Below are positions 15,439 through 24,137 of a stretch of 64,000 nucleotides of DNA, one piece after another. Both the position numbers and the translations under genes were made by a program. The DNA is from Kribbella italica (lineage in GTDB: Bacteria; Actinomycetota; Actinomycetes; Propionibacteriales; Kribbellaceae): assembly GCF_014205135.1 (NCBI RefSeq), contig NZ_JACHMY010000001.1:7068001-7132000 (forward strand), written 5' to 3'. Position 1 is the first letter of the stretch; each line of letters begins with the position of its first letter. Below the pieces are notes generated by a model. That model made no database searches, was not told the origin of the DNA, and saw only the letters and a program-made list of their open reading frames with translations.

Positions 15439-16467
15439 TCACACCTGCGGAGACCTGACAGGACGGGGCCCTGACGGAGGTCCCCCAGTGAGGGTGAACC
15501 GCAACCACGCGGTCCCGACGAAGAAGTGCGCGACCGAGCCACGGCAGGTGACACGGACGGGCGGAACAGGACTCCCGTCGGGCATCGTGAGGCTCCACGT
15601 GCGCGGCGATTCCAGCTGCCCGTCCGTCAGCCGCCCGACGAGGACGCTGCCTGGTTCGTCGTAGCTCCCGATCAGGCCGACGGTGTCGCCCGCGGCCACG
15701 ATCCCGTTGGGACCCTCGGCGCTGGTCGTGCCCACCTCGACCTCACCCTGCCGGATCCGCAGTACCGGAAAGTCGGCGTACGGGCAGGCCAGCACGGTGT
15801 CGCCGGAGACGTTCAGTGCGTAACAGGCGTCGATCCACACGTCGTCCGACGGGAACTCCCACTGCTTGTCGAAGGTTGGAGACCACCGGACGACGCCCGG
15901 CGCTCCGAGCGGCAAGGGGCCGGGACCGTTCCATCCGAAGGCACCGAGCACTCCTTCGTCGGCGTACCCGGCCCAGATCCTGCCGTCGTCGTCCACCTGG
16001 AGATGCTCGACGCCGTCGCCGAGCGTCCCGGTTCGCTCGACGACGCCGTCGCGGGAGTACACGATCGCGTTCTGCTCCGGGGTGCCGTCGGACCATCGGC
16101 AGCGCGCCCCCACGATCAGGTAACCCCCGTCCGGCATCGGCTGCACCAGCGGGTGCGCCACCGGGAACCGGTCGACGACAGTCACCTCCGGCAGGATCGA
16201 GCCGTCAGCCGCATGACGCACGAGTACGGCGGACGGAGAGGTGGCCGTCCTCGTTGCCGCGTACGACGCGCCGTCCGGGGTCGACTGCCGTCCCAGGATG
16301 TCGGCGGCCCCGGACGAGCTCGACCACACTGCGGCCGGCCCGTCCGGTCCCATCCCGACCGACACGAGCGTCCCGTGACCTGCCGGAGCCTCCAGCACGC
16401 CGGCCAGCGTGAGTCTCGCGTCAGACACGTCGACGGTCACCACCCATCCGATGTTTCGGGAGTCCAC
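15439..16467 (-). CDS. 342-aa propeller-like protein, candidate immunity/accessory protein
   Basis: No family recognised. There is no signal peptide or membrane helix, so it is probably cytoplasmic. Repeating strand-rich segments with Gly/Asp turns (DGRIWAGYADEGVLGAFGW, NGIVAAGDTVGLIGSYDEPG, GGYLIVGARCRWSDG) look like a six- or seven-bladed beta-propeller. The GTG start lies 15 nt after the stop codon of the ALF-repeat toxin-like gene in the same direction, so they are very probably co-transcribed. The place directly behind a toxin-like gene is where immunity genes sit, but 342 aa is large for one. It could equally be an unrelated sensor or scaffold. The encoding fits its neighbours in base composition. 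Confidence 0.75.
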   Translation of the reverse strand: MDSRNIGWVVTVDVSDARLTLAGVLEAPAGHGTLVSVGMGPDGPAAVWSSSSGAADILGRQSTPDGASYAATRTATSPSAVLVRHAADGSILPEVTVVDRFPVAHPLVQPMPDGGYLIVGARCRWSDGTPEQNAIVYSRDGVVERTGTLGDGVEHLQVDDDGRIWAGYADEGVLGAFGWNGPGPLPLGAPGVVRWSPTFDKQWEFPSDDVWIDACYALNVSGDTVLACPYADFPVLRIRQGEVEVGTTSAEGPNGIVAAGDTVGLIGSYDEPGSVLVGRLTDGQLESPRTWSLTMPDGSPVPPVRVTCRGSVAHFFVGTAWLRFTLTGGPPSGPRPVRSPQV

Positions 16468-16482
16468 CCGTCCAGTGATCGG

Positions 16483-19400
16483 TCACTTCCGGTAGAACTG
16501 ACCGATCGAGCCGTCCCGGCGCATGCCCAGCACGTACGTGTAGCCGTCGATCACCAAGGTGAACTGGGAGCTGCTCCGGGTTCCGTTCAAGTACGCACGG
16601 ATGCCGACAGCATTCTGTCGCACGACGCGGTCCAGGTAACCGGTCACGCTGGCGATCGTGTCGGTCGGCGCGAAGTACGTCTGCGTCGACTTGGCCTCCG
16701 TACCGAAGTACTCCCACATGTGCCGGATCATGATGTGCACCATGTGCTCGATCTTGAGACTGGCCGTGAAACCCCCACCGACGTCGTAGACCCGTGGGGT
16801 CCAGCCCGCCTGTGAGAGGGCCGACCTCGCCTTCTGCGTCGCGCAGTGGTGGTACTTCGGGGCAGCGGCGATGCTCATGCCCGACGGCGGAGCGAAGCAA
16901 CTGTTCTCGAAGTACCACTGGACCATGTTCCAGTTGCCGACCGCGACGTCTCGCCAGTGCGAGACCGAGGTGCTCTCCTCCCGCGCCTCGACCTGTCTCC
17001 AGTACAACCACTCGGAGAAGGTGTCGTACTCCAGCACGTCGCCGGTCAGGATCTTGTAGAGCTTCTTGCAGGGGCCCTTGCAGAGCCGCCAGACGGCGAC
17101 TTCCTCCAGAATGGCGCTCAGGCCCGCGACCATCGCGTGGATGGTGTCGAGAAGGTCGCCGATCCCGTCGGTCAGAACGTCCGTCATGAAGGTCGGGCTG
17201 AGCACGTGCGCCAGGCAGCGGTCGAACAGCGGACCGCCGCGCCCGTACAGGTTCTCGCAGAAGACTCCTTGCTTGTAGGCCAGCTGGGTCGGGTCGAAGC
17301 CGTCCTCGACGAGCTCGACGGTGTTGTCCGCGATGTCCTGCAGGCAGTCCAGGTTGTACCCCTCGGCCGTGAACTCGCCGGGAAGCAGCGGATTGCGGCA
17401 CGTGCCCGTCGCCGCCGCTGCCTGGGCCACCAGCTCGTCGGTCATCAGCCGGTAGGCCGCGCCGAGGGCCCGGTCGTACTCCGCGGCCGCCTCGATGACG
17501 CTCTGGCCGGCTTCCTCGGCGAGCCGCCGGGCCTCGTTCGCGCTGTCGATGGCCTGGTTCGCGAACTTCTGCGCCTTGGACAGGGAGATGCGCGCCCAGG
17601 TCGCCGACTGGGCCGCGGACGCCGCGGACTTGTGCGCGGACGCGGCAGCGCTGATGGCCGTCCGCGCCGACGCCGCCGCCTGGTTCGCCGAGGCATGAGC
17701 CCGGCTCGCGGCCGCGGCGGCCGCCGTGGCGTGCGCACTCGCGTCCCGCGCCGCCTGCTCGGCGGCAGCGGCGTGCTCGGCAGCTTCCGCGGCCGCGCCG
17801 GCCGCCCGCGCCGCGGACTCCCACGCACGCATCGAGTTCTCCAGCGCGCGGGACGCCGCCTCTTCCGCCTGGGTCACCAAGGACGCGACGACCTCCTCGT
17901 GCGCCGCGGTGTCCTGGTCCCGTAACGCCGCCTGGTAGTGCCCCTGCTCGATGAACTTGGTCCGGAACGCGCGCGGCCCCTGCAACGCGATGTCGGCCGC
18001 GATCCGCAGCTCGCTGCCTTCCGGTGCGCGGGCCAGGACCTGGTTGACCTTGATCTCCTCGTCGGCTTCCCGGGCCGCGTGCTGACCGGTCTTGACGAAC
18101 GCCCGCAGTGTGTTCGCGGAACCGTCGTCGAGCGCGTGCGTCGCCGCGTCGACGGTGTGCTGGTCGCCGTTCTTCCGTGCCGCCGCGAGGATCCGGTTGA
18201 CGGCCAGCGTGTCCTCGTCGACGCGTTCGGGGTAGGTCACGTTCCTGAGGAAGGCGGAGACCTGGGCATCGGTCCCGCGTGCGGCGGTCTTGATCGCCGC
18301 CTGCATGGCCGGCGTTCCGGTACTGCCCAGCCCGGCCAGCGTCGTGCGATCGTCCATTCCCTCCGCCTCGGCCAGGCCGCCCCGCACGAAGGTCAGGATC
18401 TGCTCGTCGTCGCCGGCCAGGGCGTCGCGAGCCGCCTCGTTGGTCCAGGTCCCCGGCATACGGACCATGGCCAGTGCCACCTCGCGTCCCTTCGCCACCG
18501 CCACCTCCCGCGACGTGCCCGGGTCCGCGATCACCTCGAGCGCGGCGCTCACCGCCGGGGTGTGCCAGTCGGCTTGCGGCTGGTCGTACGACGGCACGTC
18601 GAGACCGTCCGTCTGGATGATGCGCGACGCCTCGCGAGCCGCTTCCAGCCCCTGCTCGTGCGCCACCTCCAGGCGTTCCCGGTCGGCCTCGCGCGCCGCG
18701 GTGTAGATCGCGCCCGCCTGTTCGGCAGCGGTCTGGGCAGCGGTGGCCGCGGCCTCTGCCGCCTGTGCGTGCTCCCTCGCCAGTGCTGCTGCGTTGGCTG
18801 CGTTCCCGGCGTGTTCCGCGGCGTCCTCGGCCGCCGTCGCTGCACGCGTAGCGTTGGCCGCGGCGGCCAGGGCCGCGTTCCGTGCCTTGATCGCTTCGGT
18901 CGCCGCGGTGTTGGCGTACGCGATCGCTGCCGCAGCGGCTCGCGAGGCTCGCAGGGACGCCGCCCTGGCCCGCTGTGCGGCCGCGTAGACCTTGGAAGCG
19001 TCGGCTCCCGCTCTTGTTGCCGCGGCAGCAGCCTCCTTGGCGGCCGTTTCGGCCGCAGTGGCGTTGGCGCCCGCGGAGCTTGCGGCATTGGCCGCCGCCC
19101 GGACCTGGTTCAGCGCGTCGACAGCCCCTTGGATCGCTGCGCCGGCCGTGTTCGCGCCCTCGGCGGCGACCCGAGCGGCGCGCGCGGCGTCCCGGGCCGC
19201 GCCCGCGGCGTTCTTGTCGAGACGCGCCGCTGCCGCGGCCTTCGACGCCTCAGCGGCTTTGGTCTGGGCGAGTGAGGCAGCCAGCGCCACGCGAACCGCG
19301 GCCCTGGACGCCTCACGCGCCGCCGCGGCGGCCTCGTTCGCCGCCCCGACCGCCTGCTGCGCGGCGGCAGCGGCTTGTTGCGCGGCGCGAGCCGCGTTGC

Positions 19401-20349
19401 CTGCCGCGATCTCGGCGTCCCGCTGGTTCCCCGCCGCCGCGTTCGCCGCGTCGCGTGCCGTGATCGCTGCTCGCCGGGCGGCGTCCGCCTCGGCGACCGC
19501 CCGATCGGCCTGTTCCTTGGCCGCGAGCGTCTCCGCCTTCGCCTCGGCGCCGGCTTCCTTGGCCGCCCTCAGCAGGTCCGTCAGGCTGTTCCGTTCGTGG
19601 TCCCGCGCAGCGGCCACACCCCAGTCCACCTCGATGAACCGGGTCAAGGCCTGGACGTTTCCGGCGTCGAGCGCGCGCTGCGCCCCCTGCTTCACCAACG
19701 CTCCACCGGTGGCATGGATCTGATTGACCCGCACCTCCAGATCCGCGTGGTGCGGGCCCTCCCAGCCCGACTCGAGGAACTGCCGCAGTCCGTCGACGGA
19801 GCCCGCGTCGATCGCCCGGGTGGCGGCCGCCCGCAACTGCGGACCGCCGGTCTGGACCATCTGGTTGATGCGGATCTCCTGATCCGCGTGCCAGGGGTCC
19901 CGCCAGCCGGACTCCAGGAACGTGCGAAGGACCTCCGGGTCCTCCGCGTCCAGCGCCTGCGTCACCGCGGCCTTGGTCGACGGTCCGCCGGTGGCGTGCA
20001 TCTGGTTCGCCAGGATGCTTCGGTCCGCGTCCTCCAGCTCGGCCCAGCGCTCGTTCACGAAGGCGCAGACAGCGGCTTCGTCGCCGAGCAGAGCGGTCCG
20101 TGCCGCCGCCTTGACCTGTGGCCCACCGGACTCCCAGGCCGCGACGACCGCGGCTCGAACACACTCTCGCGGTTCGGCCGATGCGGCCTCGTTCGCGGCA
20201 GCGGGTTGCCCGGTCGACACCAGGTACGACGCGCCGAGCGCACCGATCACCACCGCCGCGATCGCCATCCGCACCCGGCGGCGGCGCGACCGCCACGCAA
20301 CGGTCGTTCTGATGCCGCTGCCGGCCTGCTTGCTCCGCCCGGCCATCAC
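16483..20349 (-). CDS. Secreted ALF-repeat, alanine-rich polymorphic-toxin-like protein
   Basis: 1288 aa. A basic N-terminus and one hydrophobic segment (MAIAAVVIGALGASYLV) suggest export or anchoring. Residues ~60-235 and ~610-815 hold two blocks of ALF repeats (ALDAEDPEVLRTFLESGW...EIRINQMVQTGGPQLRAAATRAI, ~43 aa each). Between and after them (~250-570 and ~825-970) are very alanine-rich heptad segments, probably long coiled coils. From ~980 the composition changes sharply to a Cys-containing mixed alpha/beta region. The last ~130 aa (EHMVHIMIRHM, STQTYFAPTDTI, FTLVIDGYTYVLGMRRDGSIGQFYRK) resemble the RNase-type (BECR-like) toxin tips of polymorphic toxins. That resemblance is pattern-based, not proven. 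The start overlaps the stop of the upstream pseudoprotease gene by 4 nt. Confidence 0.85.
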   Translation of the reverse strand: MMAGRSKQAGSGIRTTVAWRSRRRRVRMAIAAVVIGALGASYLVSTGQPAAANEAASAEPRECVRAAVVAAWESGGPQVKAAARTALLGDEAAVCAFVNERWAELEDADRSILANQMHATGGPSTKAAVTQALDAEDPEVLRTFLESGWRDPWHADQEIRINQMVQTGGPQLRAAATRAIDAGSVDGLRQFLESGWEGPHHADLEVRVNQIHATGGALVKQGAQRALDAGNVQALTRFIEVDWGVAAARDHERNSLTDLLRAAKEAGAEAKAETLAAKEQADRAVAEADAARRAAITARDAANAAAGNQRDAEIAAGNAARAAQQAAAAAQQAVGAANEAAAAAREASRAAVRVALAASLAQTKAAEASKAAAAARLDKNAAGAARDAARAARVAAEGANTAGAAIQGAVDALNQVRAAANAASSAGANATAAETAAKEAAAAATRAGADASKVYAAAQRARAASLRASRAAAAAIAYANTAATEAIKARNAALAAAANATRAATAAEDAAEHAGNAANAAALAREHAQAAEAAATAAQTAAEQAGAIYTAAREADRERLEVAHEQGLEAAREASRIIQTDGLDVPSYDQPQADWHTPAVSAALEVIADPGTSREVAVAKGREVALAMVRMPGTWTNEAARDALAGDDEQILTFVRGGLAEAEGMDDRTTLAGLGSTGTPAMQAAIKTAARGTDAQVSAFLRNVTYPERVDEDTLAVNRILAAARKNGDQHTVDAATHALDDGSANTLRAFVKTGQHAAREADEEIKVNQVLARAPEGSELRIAADIALQGPRAFRTKFIEQGHYQAALRDQDTAAHEEVVASLVTQAEEAASRALENSMRAWESAARAAGAAAEAAEHAAAAEQAARDASAHATAAAAAASRAHASANQAAASARTAISAAASAHKSAASAAQSATWARISLSKAQKFANQAIDSANEARRLAEEAGQSVIEAAAEYDRALGAAYRLMTDELVAQAAAATGTCRNPLLPGEFTAEGYNLDCLQDIADNTVELVEDGFDPTQLAYKQGVFCENLYGRGGPLFDRCLAHVLSPTFMTDVLTDGIGDLLDTIHAMVAGLSAILEEVAVWRLCKGPCKKLYKILTGDVLEYDTFSEWLYWRQVEAREESTSVSHWRDVAVGNWNMVQWYFENSCFAPPSGMSIAAAPKYHHCATQKARSALSQAGWTPRVYDVGGGFTASLKIEHMVHIMIRHMWEYFGTEAKSTQTYFAPTDTIASVTGYLDRVVRQNAVGIRAYLNGTRSSSQFTLVIDGYTYVLGMRRDGSIGQFYRK

Positions 20350-22637
20350 GGCACCCGGATCTGCAGCAGCGTGGTGGGCTCCGACTCGGGATCAGCGCCG
20401 ATCCCCACCGGGTTGTACGAGTCCGAATCGCCCTCGATCTCCACCACGGGATCCGACGGCGTGTCGATCCGCGCGACGAAGTCGTGCCCGGTGTTCGACT
20501 CGTACCCGTCTCCGCGGATCGAGTAGACGTTCGGAATCATCAGGTCGATGCGTCCCGTGTCACCGAGAACGGTGAGGCACAGCGTCCGGCGCCCGCCGGA
20601 CTCGACCGTGTACAGGACCTTCATCGATCCGACGCCGGCCTCGTCGGGCTGGACCACACAGCCCTCGTCGAGCACGATGTGCCCGTCGCCCGAGATCAGC
20701 TCGACTCCCAGTTCGTCGAGGATCCGTGCAGCGCCGGGGTACGCGAAGCCCTCCACGATGGAGGTCTCGCCCCGCGGTCGTTGCACCGGCGCCGTACTGG
20801 GCAGCGGCGGGTCGAGGCGGTCCATCACCCAGGCGATGCCGCTGCCGGGGCGGTGGGCCAGCAGGTTCGTTCGGCTGCCGACGTGCTCGCTGTCGAAGGC
20901 GACGAGCCGGTCGGAGCTGACCTTGAGGTCGTAGCCGCCGATTCCGCCCGTGGTGATCGGCACCTTGTCCTCGAAGGCCGCGCCCGGTCCCTTCGAGATG
21001 ATCGAGTACTGGCCGGTCTCCCCGAAGCGGTAGGCCAGGATGTCGTCGGAGCGGCCGTCGTGGTCGTAGTCGTAGGCGATGGCGTCGGTGTTCCTCCCGA
21101 GCATCGACCACGAGGTGCTGTAGGTCTTGGTGAAGGTGTTGCCGGAGCCGCGGGTGAAGACGGTCAGCGTCGACGCCCCGCCGCGCTGGACGAACAGGTC
21201 GTCGTTCTTGCCGGTGTGGTCGTAGTCGAAGGCGACGACGCGGTCGGCGGCGGTCAGGGTGTAGCCGGGCAGGCCGCCCGAGGTGATCGGCAGCTTGTCC
21301 GTGAAGGCGGCGCCGCTGCCCTTCGTGATCACCGAGACCTGGTTGCTGCCGACCCGGTACGCCATCAGGTCGTCCGACTTGCCGTCGCGGTCGAAGTCGT
21401 AGGCCAGGAGCCGCGCGTCGGAGCTCAGGATCGACCACGGGGTGGAGTACGCCGTACTGAACGAGGATCCCTGACCATGGCTGATGATCGTCAACTGCTG
21501 CGCGCCCGGCCGGTAGACGGCCAGTTCGTCCAGCTGACCGTCGTGGTCGTAGTCGAACGGCACGATCCGGTCCGCGGTGCTGGTCAGCGCGTACCCGCCG
21601 ATTCCGGTCTTGCTCACGAACACTGCCACGTACTTGTCGTCCGCTGGGTCCTGCGGGTTCTTGACGTCCAGCTTCGAGATGATGACGGTGTTGCTCCCGG
21701 GCCGGTACATGAGCAGGTGGTCCTGCCGGCCCGAATGGTCGTAGTCGAACGCGACCACCTGGTCCTGGGCCACGTGGAAGTCGAATCCGCCGATTCCCCC
21801 TTGTTTTCCGGGAGTGGTGGGGCTGGCCGTGCTCAGGTACGTCGCATGGAAACCGCTGCGGTACCCCGGAGTGTTGGTGTCGATCCAGTCGCGCAGACCG
21901 TCGAGGCGGACCGCCGTGGCGCCGGTGCCCTCCTCGGTGGACTCCTCCAGACAGCCGTCGTGCGCAGAGCCGATCAGCAGGCCCACCACTTCAGGCTGCC
22001 CACCCGAGGCTCCGGGCCGGGTGACCGGGCCGCCTGCATCGCCCTGACAGGCAGAGACGGGCGGCTCGTCGGCCGGGGTTGCCGGGTCCTCGTACCCGAG
22101 TACGCCGAAGGTCGCACTCGAGACGTCAGTGGTCGCCACCTTCGCGGCCTCCAGCTCGTCGGGCACCCAGGTGTCATCCGTGCGCCCGTAGCCGGAGACC
22201 GCCAGGAGCTCGCCGGCCGAAGGCGCCGTACCGCTCACTGCGATCGGCGACCCGGTCGTCGCGACCAGCGCCAGTCGCAGCAGCGCGACGTCCTGGCTCG
22301 GATGCGGCACGATCCGGTCGACCGGCAGCACCTGCCCGGCCGCGGCCGTGAGATTCGGCCGTCCGACCGTCGCCGTCGTCGGACTGGCCAGAAGGCCCGG
22401 CTTGACCACGCCCTGGGCACCCTCGGCGAAACAACTCGCGGCGGTCACGACCCACTGCGGGTCGACCAGGGCACCCGTGCATGCCCGTGGGTTCGCACCA
22501 CCGATGTTGATCTTGACCACGAACCCGGTCCAGTTCGGGTTCACCGTTGCACCACCTGAGATCGCCTGCGCAGGGACCGTCGACGCCGAAACGCCGAACA
22601 CCCCCACCAACAACGCGACAAGAACTCTCCGCACCAT
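20346..22637 (-). CDS. Secreted trypsin-fold pseudoprotease with FG-GAP-like repeats
   Basis: 763 aa. Signal peptide MVRRVLVALLVGVFGVSASTVPAQA, then a chymotrypsin-fold domain (~26-260): ISGGATV, CTGALVDPQWVVTAASCF, HPSQDVALLRL, SACQGDAGGPV. The catalytic His of TAAHC is Ser68 and the catalytic Ser of GDSGGP is Ala201; only Asp116 of the triad remains, while the structural Cys are kept. It is therefore predicted inactive as a protease. Residues ~280-610 carry six FG-GAP/VCBS-like repeats (FDYDHDGQLDELAVYRPG and variants) expected to bind Ca and form a propeller. The last ~150 aa are unique. ATG chosen for GGAGGGGAC upstream. It is the first gene of a three-gene operon with the ALF-repeat protein. 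Confidence 0.9.
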   Translation of the reverse strand: MVRRVLVALLVGVFGVSASTVPAQAISGGATVNPNWTGFVVKINIGGANPRACTGALVDPQWVVTAASCFAEGAQGVVKPGLLASPTTATVGRPNLTAAAGQVLPVDRIVPHPSQDVALLRLALVATTGSPIAVSGTAPSAGELLAVSGYGRTDDTWVPDELEAAKVATTDVSSATFGVLGYEDPATPADEPPVSACQGDAGGPVTRPGASGGQPEVVGLLIGSAHDGCLEESTEEGTGATAVRLDGLRDWIDTNTPGYRSGFHATYLSTASPTTPGKQGGIGGFDFHVAQDQVVAFDYDHSGRQDHLLMYRPGSNTVIISKLDVKNPQDPADDKYVAVFVSKTGIGGYALTSTADRIVPFDYDHDGQLDELAVYRPGAQQLTIISHGQGSSFSTAYSTPWSILSSDARLLAYDFDRDGKSDDLMAYRVGSNQVSVITKGSGAAFTDKLPITSGGLPGYTLTAADRVVAFDYDHTGKNDDLFVQRGGASTLTVFTRGSGNTFTKTYSTSWSMLGRNTDAIAYDYDHDGRSDDILAYRFGETGQYSIISKGPGAAFEDKVPITTGGIGGYDLKVSSDRLVAFDSEHVGSRTNLLAHRPGSGIAWVMDRLDPPLPSTAPVQRPRGETSIVEGFAYPGAARILDELGVELISGDGHIVLDEGCVVQPDEAGVGSMKVLYTVESGGRRTLCLTVLGDTGRIDLMIPNVYSIRGDGYESNTGHDFVARIDTPSDPVVEIEGDSDSYNPVGIGADPESEPTTLLQIRVP

Positions 22638-22655
22638 GCCGTCCCCTCCGACGAT

Positions 22656-22767
22656 CATCCGCACCCCTGATGTGCGGATGAGTATGTGCGGCCGCCGGAC
22701 GGGCCAGAAAGAAGATTCGGCCCGTGCCGAATTCCCGGCGGCGCCCCCGTTTCCACCCTGGTGGAAA
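22656..22767. promoter_or_regulatory. Three palindromes in the control region of the pseudoprotease/ALF operon
   Basis: Within the 198-bp divergent gap: CATCCGCAC-N7-GTGCGGATG (22656-22680, 9-bp perfect arms, next to the ribosome site of the minus-strand operon), TTCGGC-CCGT-GCCGAA (22716-22731) and TTTCCACC-CT-GGTGGAAA (22750-22767, 8-bp perfect arms). A CATACT -10-like hexamer on the minus strand is at 22686-22681. These may be operators; no regulator is adjacent on this side. On the other side TAGAGT (22821-22826) serves the plus-strand lipoprotein. Confidence 0.5.
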
Positions 22768-22835
22768 GGCATCGCGGAGGAGGACCGTCGCAGGAGGAGC
22801 GGGAGCTGCGGAGCTCCGGCTAGAGTCGGGTCACC

Positions 22836-23810
22836 ATGCGTATCCGTCCAGTAGTTGTCTTCGTGGTGGCCGGGCTTGTCGTGGCCGGATGTGGTGGGGG
22901 TTCCGGTGAGACCGCGCCGAGTGTGCCGCCGTTGGTTTCGGTGAGTACGACGCCGACCGAGACGCCGAGCGAGAGTCCTTCGGAGTCGCCGGGGGTTCCG
23001 CCGACGGCGAAGGTGGCGGACACCTTGTGTGTGCGGATGGATCAGTCGTTGGTGCAGGCGACGTTGGCGGTGCCGGCGGTGCGGATTCAGCTGGAGGGGG
23101 TGCCGGCCGAGATCGGGATGCCGAGCTACGACATCTGTCAGTTGGGGTTGAGCACGAACCCGGACGGGCCTGCGCTGCGGCTCGGGGTGTCGGTGCTGCC
23201 GGCGACGAGGACCGAGCTGACGGCCGCGCAGAAGGCGTACGCCGCGACGAAGGGCGAGCCGGCTCGGGCGATCGCGGTCGGGCAGGGTGGGTTCGGGACG
23301 AGCAAGTTCGCGGTGTTCCTGCTGGGGACGCATCTGTACAAGGTCGAGGGCCCGGCGGCGACGCCGACCAAGTACGTCGTACTGGCGCAGGAGGCGGCGC
23401 GTCAGGCCGCCGGGCTGCCGGAGGCGGCGCCGATGATCAGCCGGCCGGAGTGCGACCGCGGGACGAACGCGGCCGCCAAGGTGATGGGCAGTGTGGCCAC
23501 GGCCCGGCGCGACAGCGCGACACCCGCGGGCGACATCGTCTGCGGCTGGATCACCGCGACGAGTGTGCTGTACACCACGGCCCGCCGGGTCCCCGACGCG
23601 GAGGCGGCGATGGCCTCGGTCCGCAAGGCGCCCACGTCCCAGTCCGTGCCGCTCGGCGACGAGGGGTACGTCGACACCGCCACCGGCCGCGGCACGATCC
23701 GCGTCGGCACCGGCAAGATCGCCGACCTGGTCCCGCTCCCCGGGAACACGGTGAAGACCGACGACATGGTCACCTTCGCGCTGGCCGTGTCGCCGCTTTA
23801 CACCCGCTGA
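22836..23810 (+). CDS. Lipoprotein with Ser/Thr/Pro linker, unknown function
   Basis: 324 aa. MRIRPVVVFVVAGLVVAGC has a lipobox (VAGC), followed by a low-complexity linker (STTPTETPSESPSESP) and a ~270-aa extracytoplasmic region with two similar halves: each begins near a Cys, contains an Ala-rich helix (AAQKAYAATKG; AEAAMASVRKA), and reads on to a strand-rich GQGGFG / LGDEGY segment. The overall pattern is that of DUF3558-like actinobacterial lipoproteins, but I cannot assign it firmly. The ATG follows TAGAGT by 9 nt without a ribosome site, so the transcript is probably leaderless. It is divergent from the pseudoprotease operon. Confidence 0.8.
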   Translation: MRIRPVVVFVVAGLVVAGCGGGSGETAPSVPPLVSVSTTPTETPSESPSESPGVPPTAKVADTLCVRMDQSLVQATLAVPAVRIQLEGVPAEIGMPSYDICQLGLSTNPDGPALRLGVSVLPATRTELTAAQKAYAATKGEPARAIAVGQGGFGTSKFAVFLLGTHLYKVEGPAATPTKYVVLAQEAARQAAGLPEAAPMISRPECDRGTNAAAKVMGSVATARRDSATPAGDIVCGWITATSVLYTTARRVPDAEAAMASVRKAPTSQSVPLGDEGYVDTATGRGTIRVGTGKIADLVPLPGNTVKTDDMVTFALAVSPLYTR

Positions 23811-23937
23811 GGCGCCGTACGCCGCCGGCCGCCCGCCCCCGCCCCGGGCCCGCGCCGCCTCCCGCCGCCGCCCCGCCCCACCGTCGCCCGTGGACCGTGT
23901 GCTGCGACTCGGTCGCAGGGTGGGTTACCGTGTGCCG

Positions 23938-24101
23938 GTCGTGGTGTTCGGGAAGCCGGTGGAGTACCGGCGCGGCCCTCGCCACTGTGATCGGGATTGT
24001 CCGCTGAGCGTTCACCAGGTGTGAGACCACTGGCCCGGAGGGGCTGGGAAGGTCAGCTCGGCGGATGCGGTCGTCCCGTCAGCCAGGAGACCGGCCACGA
24101 C
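23938..24101 (+). promoter_or_regulatory. Cobalamin (B12) riboswitch
   Basis: The conserved core is readable in order: closing stem GTCGTGG (23938-23944) pairing with CCACGAC (24095-24101); GGGAAGCCGGTG (23950-23961); GCGCGGCCCTCGCCACTGTGATC (from 23970, the GCCACTG element); CTGGGAAGG; GCGGATG; and GTCAGCCAGGAGACCGGCC (the B12 box). TACCGT at 23926-23931 is a plausible -10. The remainder of the 327-bp gap (23821-23880) is a C-rich low-complexity tract. The switch would lower expression of the downstream transporter when adenosyl- or other cobalamin is abundant. Confidence 0.95.
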
Positions 24102-24137
24102 GCGTCCCGTCCACGAGGTGTTGGAGGAACGGTCGCC

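Noticed and set aside
17938..19275. Plus-strand open frames opposite the alanine-rich toxin-like gene
   Set aside because: The GCC/GCG-rich alanine codons keep antisense frames open; translated products are Arg/Gly/Leu low complexity.
23821..23880. C-rich tract upstream of the riboswitch
   Set aside because: Low-complexity CCG/CCC run; no stable structure or motif beyond composition could be argued.
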